Shown here piece after piece: positions 50,968 to 60,084 of a DNA stretch of 64,000 nt. Both the position numbers and the translations under genes were made by a program. The stretch is from NCBI RefSeq assembly GCF_900129505.1, contig NZ_LT670818.1:7659001-7723000 (forward strand). The letters are read 5' to 3'. The DNA is from Bradyrhizobium erythrophlei. Its GTDB lineage: Bacteria > Pseudomonadota > Alphaproteobacteria > Rhizobiales > Xanthobacteraceae. Position 1 is the first letter of the stretch. Each line of letters starts with the position of its first letter. The notes beneath the pieces were generated by a model. That model saw nothing but the letters and a program-made list of their open reading frames with translations. It made no database searches and was not told where the DNA came from.

Positions 50968-51390
50968 ATGACCGCCTATGACCCCCAAAACCCCTTTGCA
51001 AAAATCCTGCGCGGCGAATTCCCGAGCTACAAGGTCTATGAGAACGAGCACGTGCTGGCGTTTCTCGACATCATGCCGCGTAGCCCCGGCCATACGCTGG
51101 TGATCCCGAAGGCGCCGGCCCGCAATATTCTCGACATTTCACCCGACGATTACGCCCACGTCGCGCGCGCCGCCCACAAGATCTCGGCCGCCGCCATGAA
51201 AGCCTTCAAGGCCGACGGCATCACCGTGCAGCAGTTCAACGAACCCGCCGGCGGACAGGTGGTGTTTCACCTGCATATGCATGTGATGCCCCGCCACGAC
51301 GGCGTCGCGCTGTTGCCGCCGGCGAGCAGGAAGGAAGACGGCAAGGTGCTGGAAGAGAACGCGGCGATGCTGAAGGCGGCGCTGAAGTAG
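50968..51390 (+). CDS. HIT-family nucleotide hydrolase
   Basis: 140 residues. The histidine triad is HLHMHVMPR near residue 97; PFAKILRGEFPSYKVYENEH and DIMPRSPGHTLVIPK are typical. HIT proteins hydrolyse adenosine phosphoramidates or dinucleoside polyphosphates. Follows the FemAB-like gene by 26 bases. Confidence 0.94.
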   Translation: MTAYDPQNPFAKILRGEFPSYKVYENEHVLAFLDIMPRSPGHTLVIPKAPARNILDISPDDYAHVARAAHKISAAAMKAFKADGITVQQFNEPAGGQVVFHLHMHVMPRHDGVALLPPASRKEDGKVLEENAAMLKAALK

Positions 51391-51407
51391 TACGCGTTAC
51401 ACCCCGC

Positions 51408-51482
51408 CGTCATTGCGGGCGAAGCGAAGCAATCCAATGCGGCTCGATGGATTGCTTCGTCGCCTAGCTCCTCGCAATGACG
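51408..51482. repeat. Palindromic intergenic repeat, GCGAAGCGAAGCAATCC type
   Basis: GTCATTGCGGGCGAAGCGAA at the left, GGATTGCTTCGTCGCC at the centre right and CCTCGCAATGACG at the end. A diverged copy of the 17023 family between convergent genes. Confidence 0.8.
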
Positions 51483-51496
51483 AAAAGAACGATCAC

Positions 51497-51988
51497 TCAC
51501 TCTCCCTCTTCACCGCCGCCCTTCCCCGCCGCCAGCGGCGAGAATTCGCAGCGGTCGGGCTTGACGTCCAATAGCGGCGTCTCGTCGAGGCAATCCAGCC
51601 CGCGCACGAAAACAATGTTGCCCTCGAGCTTGACCAGCTTGACGATCGAGGTGCCGATCGGGTTCGGCCGCACCGGGGAGCGCAGCGAGAACGTGCCGCG
51701 CGTCGACCGGTTGTCTTTCGGGCTCTGCAGCACGAGGTCGCGGCGCGAGCGGTGCAGCCAGTAGATCACTTCGAGATTCGAGTAGAAATCGACGCCCTTC
51801 AGCGCCGGCACCCAGGGCTCGAAAATCTCGAGCCGGCAGACCGGTCCGTCATGGCGTCCCTGCCGCGGTGTGTCCTCGCGCGAGGTCCAGGGCGTGCGGA
51901 TGCGGCCGATGAAGATGAGCCCGGCGTCGCTCGCCTTCGGCGTCTCGACGGTAACTTCGCCTTCGCGGAGCGCCTTGTCTTGAACCAT
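51497..51988 (-). CDS. trmO: tRNA (N6-threonylcarbamoyladenosine37-N6)-methyltransferase TrmO
   Basis: A 163-residue UPF0066/TsaA-like beta-barrel methyltransferase that adds N6-methyl to t6A37. Start 51988. Motifs: [60 protein letters not shown] and GLDCLDETPLLDVKP. The C-terminal extension is short and Gly/Glu-rich. Length is normal for the short form. Confidence 0.9.
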   Translation of the reverse strand: MVQDKALREGEVTVETPKASDAGLIFIGRIRTPWTSREDTPRQGRHDGPVCRLEIFEPWVPALKGVDFYSNLEVIYWLHRSRRDLVLQSPKDNRSTRGTFSLRSPVRPNPIGTSIVKLVKLEGNIVFVRGLDCLDETPLLDVKPDRCEFSPLAAGKGGGEEGE

Positions 51989-52017
51989 TGTTGCCTCTCG
52001 TATTGCCCGACACCTAA

Positions 52018-52362
52018 CTACCCGATCCACCATTTGCCAGCCAGCATCACGAACTCCCCGCAGACCACGCCGGCCAAAGTCGACCGCCGTGTCACCAGGA
52101 AAACCACAAATCCCGCCGCCACCGCGCCATAGCGCAGCCATCCCGGGACGCTTGCCAGCGCGCCCGGCGGCTGCACCAGGATTTGCGCGATGACGCCGGC
52201 CAGGATCGCGGTCGCCACCGCCCTCACCCACACCAGCAATTCCGAGCCTTCATCGATCTCGCCGCCGACCATCAATCCGAGCATGCGCCAGATCTGGTTG
52301 GGAATAACGCCCGCGATCAGCAGGATCAGCAGCGCATGCCAGTCGCCGATGAACGCGTTCAT
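52018..52362 (-). CDS. azlD: Branched-chain amino acid exporter small subunit AzlD
   Basis: 114 residues with four hydrophobic segments; NQIWRMLGLMVGG and WVRAVATAILAGVIAQIL are AzlD-like. The ATG overlaps the azlC stop as ATGA. With AzlC it exports branched-chain amino acids or analogues. Confidence 0.88.
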   Translation of the reverse strand: MNAFIGDWHALLILLIAGVIPNQIWRMLGLMVGGEIDEGSELLVWVRAVATAILAGVIAQILVQPPGALASVPGWLRYGAVAAGFVVFLVTRRSTLAGVVCGEFVMLAGKWWIG

Positions 52363-53132
52363 CGCTGTTCCCGCCACCAGTGAACCCCATAGGCGATGGT
52401 GCCGGCCGACACGCCGCTGACGAGGATATCGACGCCGCTGTTCAGCAGCGAAGCAATCGGGAACAGCGCCAGCCCCAGCGCCAGCGCCACGAAATCCGCG
52501 GGCTCCCGGCAGTTGCGGGCGGTGGAGAACAGGAATGCCAGCGGCGTCAGCATCAGGATCGCGGCGCCCAGTAACGGCGAAAGGTTGGCGGCCAGAGCAT
52601 AGCCGACCGTGGTCGCGACCAGACAGACGCTGACGAGACCACTTCCCAGCCCATGGATGAACGCAATCCGCCGTTTGCGCGGCACGTGCGGGAGGAAGCG
52701 GAAACATTCGACCCACAGGGTGACCGCCGTGAGATGAGCCACCAGCACCAGTTCACGCCGTTTTGTCTGCGGGGTCCGCATCATCGGCATCACCGAGACC
52801 ACCATTGGAAACAGCCGGATCGCGCTGACGGTGACGGCAATCGCCGCCTGAATGATGGTCGCGCCGGAGCCGAGCGTCGAGATCAGGATGATCTGCGCCG
52901 GACCGGCCCAGACGAACAGCGTACTCGCCAGCGCCCATCCCAGGCTGAAATGCGTGTCATGCGCGAGCGCGCCGATGCCGAGATAGGTTGCAAACAGCAC
53001 CAAGGTGAGAATCGTCGAACCGACCGACCGCATGCCCCATCCGAACGCGCGGAGCGAACTGTGCCATACAGGCGAATCGAGTGCGGGAAGGGCCAAGGGC
53101 AACCGGACAAAGGTGTGAGTCGTGGCGGGCAT
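52359..53132 (-). CDS. azlC: Branched-chain amino acid exporter large subunit AzlC
   Basis: 257 residues (start taken at ATG 53132; a TTG at 53159 is in frame). Membrane protein with AzlC features: LGIGALAHDTHFSLGWALAS, VWAGPAQIILISTLGSGATI and VTVSAIRLFPMVVSVMP. Followed at once by azlD. Confidence 0.88.
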   Translation of the reverse strand: MPATTHTFVRLPLALPALDSPVWHSSLRAFGWGMRSVGSTILTLVLFATYLGIGALAHDTHFSLGWALASTLFVWAGPAQIILISTLGSGATIIQAAIAVTVSAIRLFPMVVSVMPMMRTPQTKRRELVLVAHLTAVTLWVECFRFLPHVPRKRRIAFIHGLGSGLVSVCLVATTVGYALAANLSPLLGAAILMLTPLAFLFSTARNCREPADFVALALGLALFPIASLLNSGVDILVSGVSAGTIAYGVHWWREQR

Positions 53133-53210
53133 AACGCTGGCGAAACCGGCCACCGTCAAGCGAAGGCCGCCTCAGGGCAGTCATGCAGGACCCCACATTC
53201 GCGCGGGCCG

Positions 53211-53286
53211 GTAGCCCGGATGGAGAGCGGCGAAATCCGGGGGATTGAATGAGGTCCTGGATTTCGCTTCGCTCCATCCAGGCTAC
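53211..53286. repeat. Palindromic intergenic repeat, GTAGCCCGGATGGAG type
   Basis: GTAGCCCGGATGGAG at the left and CTCCATCCAGGCTAC at the right (one mismatch in 15). It lies between azlC and the transglycosylase gene. Confidence 0.8.
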
Positions 53287-53302
53287 GGATGTTGCGGCCC
53301 GC

Positions 53303-54313
53303 TCAGCCCCTGACGCCCATGTTCCGCAGCACGAAGCACGCGCCACCCGCACGCTGGATACGGCTGCAGAGAGCGTCCGCGGCAGGCCGCGTGTCGGCGC
53401 CGATCCGCACCTGGTAGAACAGATGGGTGCCGCGGGTGCGCATCAGCGTGCTCAACAGGCTTGGGTCCTGGTCGCCGATCACCGCGCTCAGCCGCTTCAT
53501 GGCGCGGGCATACATGGCCAACGCCTTGTTGCGGTCAAAGCCGGCGGCAAGCTGCACGCCCCACAATTTCGCAGCCCCGAGTTTCACATGCTGTTCCAGC
53601 TCGGTGACGAAGGAATTGGGCGCGCGCCTAAGCAGCGCCATCAGCTCCCGGCAACTGGTGTTCAGTGCGCGGTCGGCCATCCTGGCGTTCTTGCCGGCGG
53701 CGGCCCAGTCCTCGACCGAGGTGCCGGTAATGGCGGAAACGTAGTTGCGCGTCTCCTGCGGCATCGGACCAGTACCGGCGAGCCATTCCCGTACCCGCCG
53801 CGGCCCGGCATTGTAGGCGGCGGCGGCCAACCCGAGATTGCCGAACTGGTTGCGCAGCTCGCTGAGGAATTCGGCGGATTTCGGCAGCGCCTGCACGGGA
53901 TCGAAGGGGTCCAGCAACCGCCGCTCGCTGGCGGTTCCCGGCATGAATTGCGCGATACCCTCCGCGCGCTGGCCGTTGCGCGTGACAGGGCCCACCGCAT
54001 CGGCCTGAAAGCGGCTCTCCTGCCAGATCACGCGGGCGAAGTACTCCAGCGGCAGGTCGTTCGACCTCGCCGCGGATTCGATCATCAGGCACATCGCCTC
54101 GCGGGTGTCGGTCTCGCGCGGACTTGGCGCCGGCGGCTGAACCGCGAGTTCCTCGACACTGGGTGTCGCGACATCCGTCTTGGCTGGGGCAACCTCCGCC
54201 GCCAGGCCCGGCGCAGGCAAGCAGAGCGTCGCTGCCGCCATCCACACCGCCAAAAACTGGTCGCCCAGTGTTTGCACCGCCACAACTCGTTTTGGGAAGG
54301 CCCTGCTTGACAC
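53303..54313 (-). CDS. Lytic transglycosylase (SLT family)
   Basis: 336 residues, secreted (signal region to about 39, ending APGLAA). Catalytic Glu in ARVIWQESRFQADAVG near 98, then GIAQFMPGTASERRL and LAAAAYNAGPRRVREWL, the usual SLT motifs. The last third (TRGTHLFYQVRIGADTRPAA) is SPOR-like and could bind denuded peptidoglycan. Divergent from the 54372 gene. Confidence 0.93.
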   Translation of the reverse strand: MSSRAFPKRVVAVQTLGDQFLAVWMAAATLCLPAPGLAAEVAPAKTDVATPSVEELAVQPPAPSPRETDTREAMCLMIESAARSNDLPLEYFARVIWQESRFQADAVGPVTRNGQRAEGIAQFMPGTASERRLLDPFDPVQALPKSAEFLSELRNQFGNLGLAAAAYNAGPRRVREWLAGTGPMPQETRNYVSAITGTSVEDWAAAGKNARMADRALNTSCRELMALLRRAPNSFVTELEQHVKLGAAKLWGVQLAAGFDRNKALAMYARAMKRLSAVIGDQDPSLLSTLMRTRGTHLFYQVRIGADTRPAADALCSRIQRAGGACFVLRNMGVRG

Positions 54314-54371
54314 GCCGAACCGGCCGTTTAGCTATCAGACAGATGATGGCCCGCGCAGGGGAGCGCAAGCG

Positions 54372-55307
54372 ATGACCGCAACGCCGGACGAGCAGCTTGG
54401 TTTCGCTCCCGACGAGGATACGCCGATCCCGTATATGGCCCGGACCCGGGAATATTATGCGGCGATCGGCTACACCACGCCCTATCGCTGGGCGCATCAT
54501 GTCGACGCGCCGTTCCAGCCGTTGAAGAAGCCACTCAACCAATCCCGCGTCGCCATTATCACCACGGCGGCGCCATTCGACCCGGCCAAAGGCGACCAGG
54601 GTCCCGGCGCCAAATATAACGGCGGCGCCAAATTCTATTCGGTCTATGACGGCGACAGTTCGAAAACGCACGATCTGCGGATTTCCCATATCGCCTATGA
54701 CCGTGTCCACACGTCAGCCGATGACAGCGGAACCTGGTTTCCGCTGCCGCAACTGCAGCGGCTGGGGCGCGAACGGCGGGTCGGCGAAATCGCCCCCCGC
54801 TTCTTCGGCGCCCCGACCAACCGCAGCCACCGGGTCACCATCGAAACCGATGCGCCGGAAATCCTGGCGCGCTGCCGGGCCGACAAGGTGGATGCCGCGG
54901 TGCTGGTGCCAAACTGCCCGGTCTGCCACCAGACCGTCAGCCTGGTCGCACGCCATCTGGAGGCCAACGGCATTGCCACGGTCGTGATGGGCTGCGCCAA
55001 GGATATCGTCGAGCATGCCGCGGTGCCGCGCTTCTTGTTCTCGGATTTTCCGCTGGGCAATTCGGCGGGCAAACCGCACGACCCGCCATCGCAAGCCTTC
55101 ACTTTTGAGCTCGCGCTGCGCGTACTGGAGCAGGCGCCCGGCCCCCAGACCACGGTGCAGTCGCCGCTGCGCTGGAGCGCGGACACCTCCTGGAAGCGCG
55201 ACTACAACAATGTCGCCATGCTGAGCGCCGAAGAGCTGGCGCGGCGGCGGCGCGAATTCGACGCGCAGAAGGAAATCGCGCGCGGATTGCGCGAAAGCGC
55301 GGCTTGA
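54372..55307 (+). CDS. Glycine/sarcosine/betaine reductase selenoprotein B-like protein, Cys form
   Basis: 311 residues. The core AAVLVPNCPVCHQTVSLVAR, then ANGIATVVMG, matches the PF07355 GrdB/PrdB fold, but the catalytic selenocysteine site is a plain Cys pair (CPVC) and there is no SECIS-dependent TGA. Other conserved parts are NQSRVAIITTAAPFDP, RISHIAYDR and RFLFSDFPLGN. Aerobic proteobacteria carry such Cys homologues of unknown function. GGGGAG precedes the ATG. Single gene, divergent from the transglycosylase. Confidence 0.75.
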   Translation: MTATPDEQLGFAPDEDTPIPYMARTREYYAAIGYTTPYRWAHHVDAPFQPLKKPLNQSRVAIITTAAPFDPAKGDQGPGAKYNGGAKFYSVYDGDSSKTHDLRISHIAYDRVHTSADDSGTWFPLPQLQRLGRERRVGEIAPRFFGAPTNRSHRVTIETDAPEILARCRADKVDAAVLVPNCPVCHQTVSLVARHLEANGIATVVMGCAKDIVEHAAVPRFLFSDFPLGNSAGKPHDPPSQAFTFELALRVLEQAPGPQTTVQSPLRWSADTSWKRDYNNVAMLSAEELARRRREFDAQKEIARGLRESAA

Positions 55308-55430
55308 CCGGCCGAAATCCCCGCTTTTCCTTCTATTATCGATTTACGTTAACGCCGCATTTTGTGCGCTGCTCCCTTTCCCCCATGGTGAAGCCGGGTA
55401 AGGTCTCTCCTCTTAGCCGGGAGGACTACA

Positions 55431-55790
55431 ATGCTGGACCGACGCCAAAGTGCGCGCGACAAGGTTATCTATGGCGGCGTCGCCGAGATCGACGAGCGCG
55501 GCGGATCCAGGGATTGCGTGGTGCGCAACATCTCCGAGACTGGCGCCCACCTCGAATTCAGCAACATCGTCAAGCTCCCGAAAGAGAAGATGTCGCTGAC
55601 GATCGCGCGCAAGGGCCGTTCCTTCCTCGCCAAGGTCGTCTGGTGGCGCGACAATTTCGTCGGAATCGCCTTCAGCTCGGAGCAGCCTTACGAGCTGCCG
55701 GTCTCCGATCTCGAGGAGCGGCTGCGCAAGAGCGAAAAGAAAAAGCGCCAGCTGCAGCGCCGCATCAAGGAACTGATCGGCGAAGGCTGA
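55431..55790 (+). CDS. PilZ-domain c-di-GMP receptor
   Basis: 119 residues with ribosome-binding site GGGAGGACTACA. The c-di-GMP motifs are LDRRQSARDK (RxxxR) and NISETGAHLEF (N.S..G), and the barrel continues to VWWRDNFVGIAF. A C-terminal coiled coil (LEERLRKSEKKKRQLQRRIK) may mediate contact with a partner. It could respond to PleD, encoded 11 kb away. Confidence 0.9.
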   Translation: MLDRRQSARDKVIYGGVAEIDERGGSRDCVVRNISETGAHLEFSNIVKLPKEKMSLTIARKGRSFLAKVVWWRDNFVGIAFSSEQPYELPVSDLEERLRKSEKKKRQLQRRIKELIGEG

Positions 55791-55980
55791 CGGGCTGATC
55801 CCGTCTACTCGCTCTTCACGCACGAGCAAGGCCACCCCAAGTCTGTTTGATGCGGCCCGCTTTGATATGCCTCAAGCCGCTTTTTTGGGGGGCTGGTTAG
55901 TTTCTTGAATCATGGATTCAGGAAATCCCGATGCGACGGCTTCCGCTAAAGGCCCTTTTCGCAGTCCTTACTCTGAATAA

Positions 55981-57146
55981 TACCAACGGCCCTAATTATT
56001 GACTGTTGCCCATGTTCGGGTGGTTATTGACGCGATGCGCTTTGGATCTTTTTCAAAGAAGTTCCAAGCGTCGCAGGCTTTATCGACGATGCCGTCGTAG
56101 TCGTCGAAGACGGTGATCGCGAGTTTGTTGCCGCGCAGATATTCCCAGACGTTTTCGATCGGATTGAGTTCAGGCGCGTAGGGTGGCAGACGCACCAGGG
56201 TGACGTTTTCGGGGATCGTGAGCGCGACAGCAATGTGATAGCCGGCGCCATCGAGGACAAGAGCGGCGTGGCTACCTGCCGCCACCTTGCGGCCGATCGC
56301 TGTGAGATGCAGCGACATGGCCTCGGCGTTCGCCGCCGGCATGACCAGACCTGCTGCGACGCGACGCTGCGGACAGGCCGCGCCGAACAGGTAGGCCCAG
56401 TCGTAGCGCTGGTCGTGCGGTGCGCGGGGCCTCGTTCCACGCTTGGCCCAGACGCGGGTCAGCGTGCCCTGCTGGCCGATCCGGGCCTCATCTTGGAACC
56501 AGATTTCGATCGGCTTGTCTTTGGCGTGCTCGGGAATTTGCGCCCTGACGGTCGCGGCGAAGTTTTTTTAAACGTCTGCTGGGCTTCTTCGTCAGCCTGC
56601 GGGTGGCGGGGCCTTACCGACAGTTTGCGGTAGCCGAGCTTGGCTAGAACCTTCCCGACCGAACGCTCGTGGAGCGTGACACCGAAGCGCCGCTGCAATT
56701 CGTCGCGCAGATCGACCCGCCGCCAACGCACTACCCCGTGCACCGCGGGGTCGGGGCCGGCCTCGACAAGCTCGGCCAATTCGGCCTGCTGCCGCACCGT
56801 GAGTTTTGATCCGGGACCTGGCGATTTGAGATTGCGAAGCCCGGCCAGTCCCGCGGCGTTGTAACGGTGCACCCAGTCCCGCAAGGTCTGACGGTCCATG
56901 CCGCAGGTTTCGGCCGCCGTTTTGCGGTCCGAGCCATCGAGCACCAGCGCAAGCGCGAGTATCCGACGCGCCGCGGCGCTATCCTTCTCTCCTGTCGCTG
57001 CCTTGCGAAGCTCCCAAGCCGTCAGATCAAACCGGGTGATCGATACCGCCGCTCCCATCGATGCCGCTCCTCTCAAAAGCCAGCATCGAGTCAGAGTTTC
57101 CCTGATTCGGGAATCCCTAACGAGTCACAGTTTCGGGCCGTTGGTA
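55981..57146 (-). mobile_element. IS630-family insertion sequence
   Basis: 1166 bp. The left end reads TACCAACGGCCCTAATTATT and the right end, complemented, TACCAACGGCCCGAAACTGT, with 12 identical bases and further matches in the next dozen. It is flanked by TAA on both sides (or TA by the strict IS630 convention). It encodes one transposase in two frames on the minus strand. The element looks complete and possibly active. Confidence 0.88.
55992..57058 (-). CDS. IS630 transposase, two frames joined by -1 frameshift
   Basis: The first frame starts at 57058 (MGAAVSITRFDLTAWELRKA) with a helix-turn-helix (ETCGMDRQTLRDWVHRYNAA) and an Arg-rich linker; it would end at 56459. At AAAAAAA (56569-56563) the -1 frame takes over, giving KNFAATVRAQIPEHAK, then IWFQDEARIGQQG with the first DDE Asp, LVLDGAGYH with the second and LNPIENVWEYLR with the Glu. 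It ends ATVNN-TAG at the left terminal repeat. A run of seven A is a classic slippage site for IS transposases, so the fused protein is probably made. Confidence 0.85.
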
Positions 57147-57447
57147 TAAGACAGCAAGGAAGCGGCCCAACTGGGATCGCATGATCCTGATCTTCTCGAG
57201 CGCCGTAACCGTCGGGCTGATCGCACTCTATCTATACGGAAAGCTCAGCTCGCGCTGATAGCGTCCGCGGATCGCGCGCCCTCTGATGCACCCGATCCTC
57301 GCGAATTTGTCCCCCAGCGTCTTGAGGCTTGCCATCGCTCTCGATTAGCCGTGCGGGAACCCACGCCAGCCCTGCGCAGTTGCACGTAGCGGCTAATCCG
57401 GGATTGCGGTAGCCGGTCACTGTCAGCACCTGGGATGCTCGCATCGC

Positions 57448-58869
57448 ATGTCGCCAACCATCATCGAGCACGCCGATGGCCTGCCGCAGCCGCAGCGCAA
57501 TTGGGCCATCGTTACCATTGCGCTCGGTATCGTGATGGCGGTGATTGATGGGGCCATCGCCAATGTCGCGCTGCCGACGATCGCCAGGAATCTTGACGCC
57601 AGCCCGGCGTTTTCGATCTGGATCGTCAACGGCTATCAGCTGGCGATCACGATCTCATTGCTGCCGCTGGCTTCGCTCGGCGAAATCATCGGCTATCGCC
57701 GGGTCTACCTGGCGGGCCTTGCCTTGTTCACCCTTGCATCGCTGTTCTGCGCGCTGTCGCACACCCTGCTGCTGTTGACGGTCGCGCGCATCGTCCAGGG
57801 ATTTGGAGCGGCCGGGATCATGAGCGTCAACGCGGCGCTGGTCCGCTTCACCTATCCTCGCGCCCTGCTCGGCCGCGGCATCGGCATCAACGCCCTGGTG
57901 GTCGCCATCTCGGCCGCGGTCGGCCCGACGGTCGCCGCAGCAATCCTCGCGGTCGGAACATGGCCTTATCTTTTCGCCATCAACGTCCCGATCGGCATCG
58001 CGGCATTGGCGCTGGGCTGGCGGTGCCTCCCGCACACCGCGCGCGGCAGTCACTCATTCGACTGGCAGAGCGCATGCCTCAGCGCAATTACCTTTGGCGT
58101 CGGGATAGCCGCCATCGACAGCGCGGGTCATGGCGAGGCACTCGCCATCTGGCTGTCGGAATTCGCCATCGCCGTCGTCGCCGGCGTTCTCCTGGTGTTC
58201 CGGCAAACCCATATGACCTCGCCGTTGCTGCCGGTCGATCTCCTGCGCATTCCCATTTTCGCGCTTTCGATCGCCACCTCGATTGCCTCATTCTGCGGCC
58301 AGATGCTCGCCTTTGTCGCGATCCCGTTTTACCTCGAGAGCCGCTTTGGATATTCGGCGGTGCAGATGGGCCTGTTGATCACGCCCTGGCCCATCGCAGT
58401 TGCGGTCGCAGCACCTGTCGCCGGACGCCTGGTCGAACGCTACCCGGCGGGCCTGCTGGGCGGCATCGGCCTGTTGCTGTTCGCTGTTGGCCTCAGCGCC
58501 CTGGCGTTATTGCCGGCCAATCCTGGAGCCTTCGACGTGATCTGGCGGATGGCACTGAGCGGCGCGGGGTTCGGGCTGTTCCAGACCCCCAACAACCGCA
58601 CCATGATCGCTGCCGCGCCGCGCGAGCGCAGCGGCGGTGCGAGCGGCATGCTCGGGACGGCGCGGCTGCTCGGACAGACCACGGGAGCAGCGCTGGTGGC
58701 GCTGTTTCTGGCGCGCTGGCCGGCGGACGGCACCCAGTATGCGCTAGTGGCTGGAGCAGGCTTTGCGCTGCTCGGCGCCGTGCTCAGCATGCTGAGGTTA
58801 TCGCCGGCAGGCAACAGAGGCGCCGAACGCGTGGCTGTCCAGGACGGCCAGCGGCTGAAGGGCGAATGA
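57448..58869 (+). CDS. MFS drug exporter, DHA2/EmrB-QacA type (14 helices)
   Basis: 473 residues. AVIDGAIANVALPTIARNLD (motif D1 in helix 1), GEIIGYRRVYLAGL (motif A), VARIVQGFGAAGIMSVNAAL and a motif C-like AAVGPTVAAAILAVGTW mark a proton-driven exporter. PNNRTMIAAAPRERSGGASG is the usual late DHA2 loop. No EmrA-type partner is adjacent, so probably a single-component inner-membrane pump. Confidence 0.92.
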   Translation: MSPTIIEHADGLPQPQRNWAIVTIALGIVMAVIDGAIANVALPTIARNLDASPAFSIWIVNGYQLAITISLLPLASLGEIIGYRRVYLAGLALFTLASLFCALSHTLLLLTVARIVQGFGAAGIMSVNAALVRFTYPRALLGRGIGINALVVAISAAVGPTVAAAILAVGTWPYLFAINVPIGIAALALGWRCLPHTARGSHSFDWQSACLSAITFGVGIAAIDSAGHGEALAIWLSEFAIAVVAGVLLVFRQTHMTSPLLPVDLLRIPIFALSIATSIASFCGQMLAFVAIPFYLESRFGYSAVQMGLLITPWPIAVAVAAPVAGRLVERYPAGLLGGIGLLLFAVGLSALALLPANPGAFDVIWRMALSGAGFGLFQTPNNRTMIAAAPRERSGGASGMLGTARLLGQTTGAALVALFLARWPADGTQYALVAGAGFALLGAVLSMLRLSPAGNRGAERVAVQDGQRLKGE

Positions 58870-58988
58870 TCCCTAATGTCGTGACGTGATGGATCAGGCC
58901 GCGGAGGGACATGGATCGAACTTCCTGGGCGCCGGCGCGACAAATCCAAATCGCTCGGAACGTTACAGGAAAGCCAAGGTCGCAGACC

Positions 58989-59903
58989 ATGAAGCCCACC
59001 CTTAAGCCCGTCTTTGCCGCCTTGGTCCTGATGTTGTGCATGGCCGTGCCCGCAGCCGCGGGACCGCTGGAGGATGCGGCGGCCGCGGATGAAAAAGGCG
59101 ACTACGCGACCGCCCTGCGGCTGCTGCACCCGCTCGCCGATCAGGGCAACGCCAGCGCCCAATACAATCTCGGGGTCATGCACTATGCGGGTCACGGCGT
59201 CCGGCAGAACCCGGCCGAAGCGGCGAAGTGGTTTCGCAAGGCCGCCGAGCAAGGCGACGCCGCAGCCCAATACAATCTCGCCGTCATGCTCGACAAGGGC
59301 CAGGGCGTCACGCAGGACGGTGCCGAGGCGCTGAAATGGTATCTCAAATCGGCCGAACAGGGTTGGGCCCCGGCGCAGAACAATCTCGGGCTGGTATATG
59401 ACGACGGCCAAGTTGTGCCGCAGAATTTTGCCGAGGCGGTGAAGTGGTATCGCAAGGCAGCCGAGCGCGGCTACGCCCCTGCAGCGCTCAATCTCGGGCG
59501 CATGTACGACAAAGGCCAGGGCGTGGCGCAGGACAAGGCCGAGGCCACCAATTGGATCCGCAAGGCTGCCGATAGGGGTCTGGTGTTGGCCCAGATCACA
59601 CTCGGAGAGCGCTACCACAACGGCAACGGCGTAGCGCAGGACCGCAGCGAGGCGCTGATATGGTTTCGCAAGGCCGCCGAACAAGGTGATCCCGAAGCCC
59701 AGAACAATCTGGGCGCAATATATGCCCAGGGCCAGGGCGTTCCGAGGGACCTCATTCGCGCCTATGCCTGGTTCAATCTCGCCGCGATGGCGGGCCATCA
59801 AAGGGCTGCCGGCAACCGCAGCATTGCCGCCCGGCAGATGACCACCGCCGAGTTTGTCGAAGCGCAGAAGCTCGCGGCCACAAACAAGCCGCCACCTCCA
59901 TAA
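58989..59903 (+). CDS. Secreted Sel1-repeat protein
   Basis: 304 residues. A signal peptide (LKPVFAALVLMLCMAVPAAA) precedes about seven Sel1 repeats (A.YNLG.MY..G.GV..D..EA.KW..KAAEQG), residues 55-270. The closing cap AYAWFNLAAMAGHQRA resembles the separate small gene at 4612-4881. Sel1 solenoids are protein-protein scaffolds. The start at 58989 places the signal peptide correctly; an open frame extends 26 codons upstream but without a signal. Confidence 0.9.
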   Translation: MKPTLKPVFAALVLMLCMAVPAAAGPLEDAAAADEKGDYATALRLLHPLADQGNASAQYNLGVMHYAGHGVRQNPAEAAKWFRKAAEQGDAAAQYNLAVMLDKGQGVTQDGAEALKWYLKSAEQGWAPAQNNLGLVYDDGQVVPQNFAEAVKWYRKAAERGYAPAALNLGRMYDKGQGVAQDKAEATNWIRKAADRGLVLAQITLGERYHNGNGVAQDRSEALIWFRKAAEQGDPEAQNNLGAIYAQGQGVPRDLIRAYAWFNLAAMAGHQRAAGNRSIAARQMTTAEFVEAQKLAATNKPPPP

Positions 59904-60029
59904 GCGAGACTGCGAAAACAGAAGCCGCCATGGTTGTGCCGTCCTCGCGCACCTGAACCGTGGCGGCGGCATCAAAACCGGACTCTGGGTTCTTGAGCTC
60001 TCCGCTTGAAAACGCTGACATCGCCCATC

Positions 60030-60064
60030 AAAAAGCCGGCGGTCTCGCGACGCGCCGGCTTTTT
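60030..60064. terminator. Bidirectional terminator between the Sel1 gene and clpA
   Basis: AAAAAGCCGGCG and CGCCGGCTTTTT pair around an 11-base loop. A-run on one side and T-run on the other serve both convergent genes. Confidence 0.92.
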
Positions 60065-60084
60065 CAATTGGCAAATATAAGCGT

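Larger units (their letters stand above)
55931..57258 (+). pseudogene. Small membrane-protein gene interrupted by the IS630 element
   Basis: AGGAAATCCCG precedes ATG 55931, and the frame MRRLPLKALFAVLTLN runs to the IS edge. After the element the frame KTARKRPNWDRMILIF and a membrane helix (SSAVTVGLIALYLYG) end at TGA 57258. Removing the IS and one TAA copy (55978-55980 and 57147-57149) joins the halves in frame as a 52-residue protein with one membrane span. The reading depends on a 3-base target duplication, which is slightly unusual for IS630. Confidence 0.6.
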
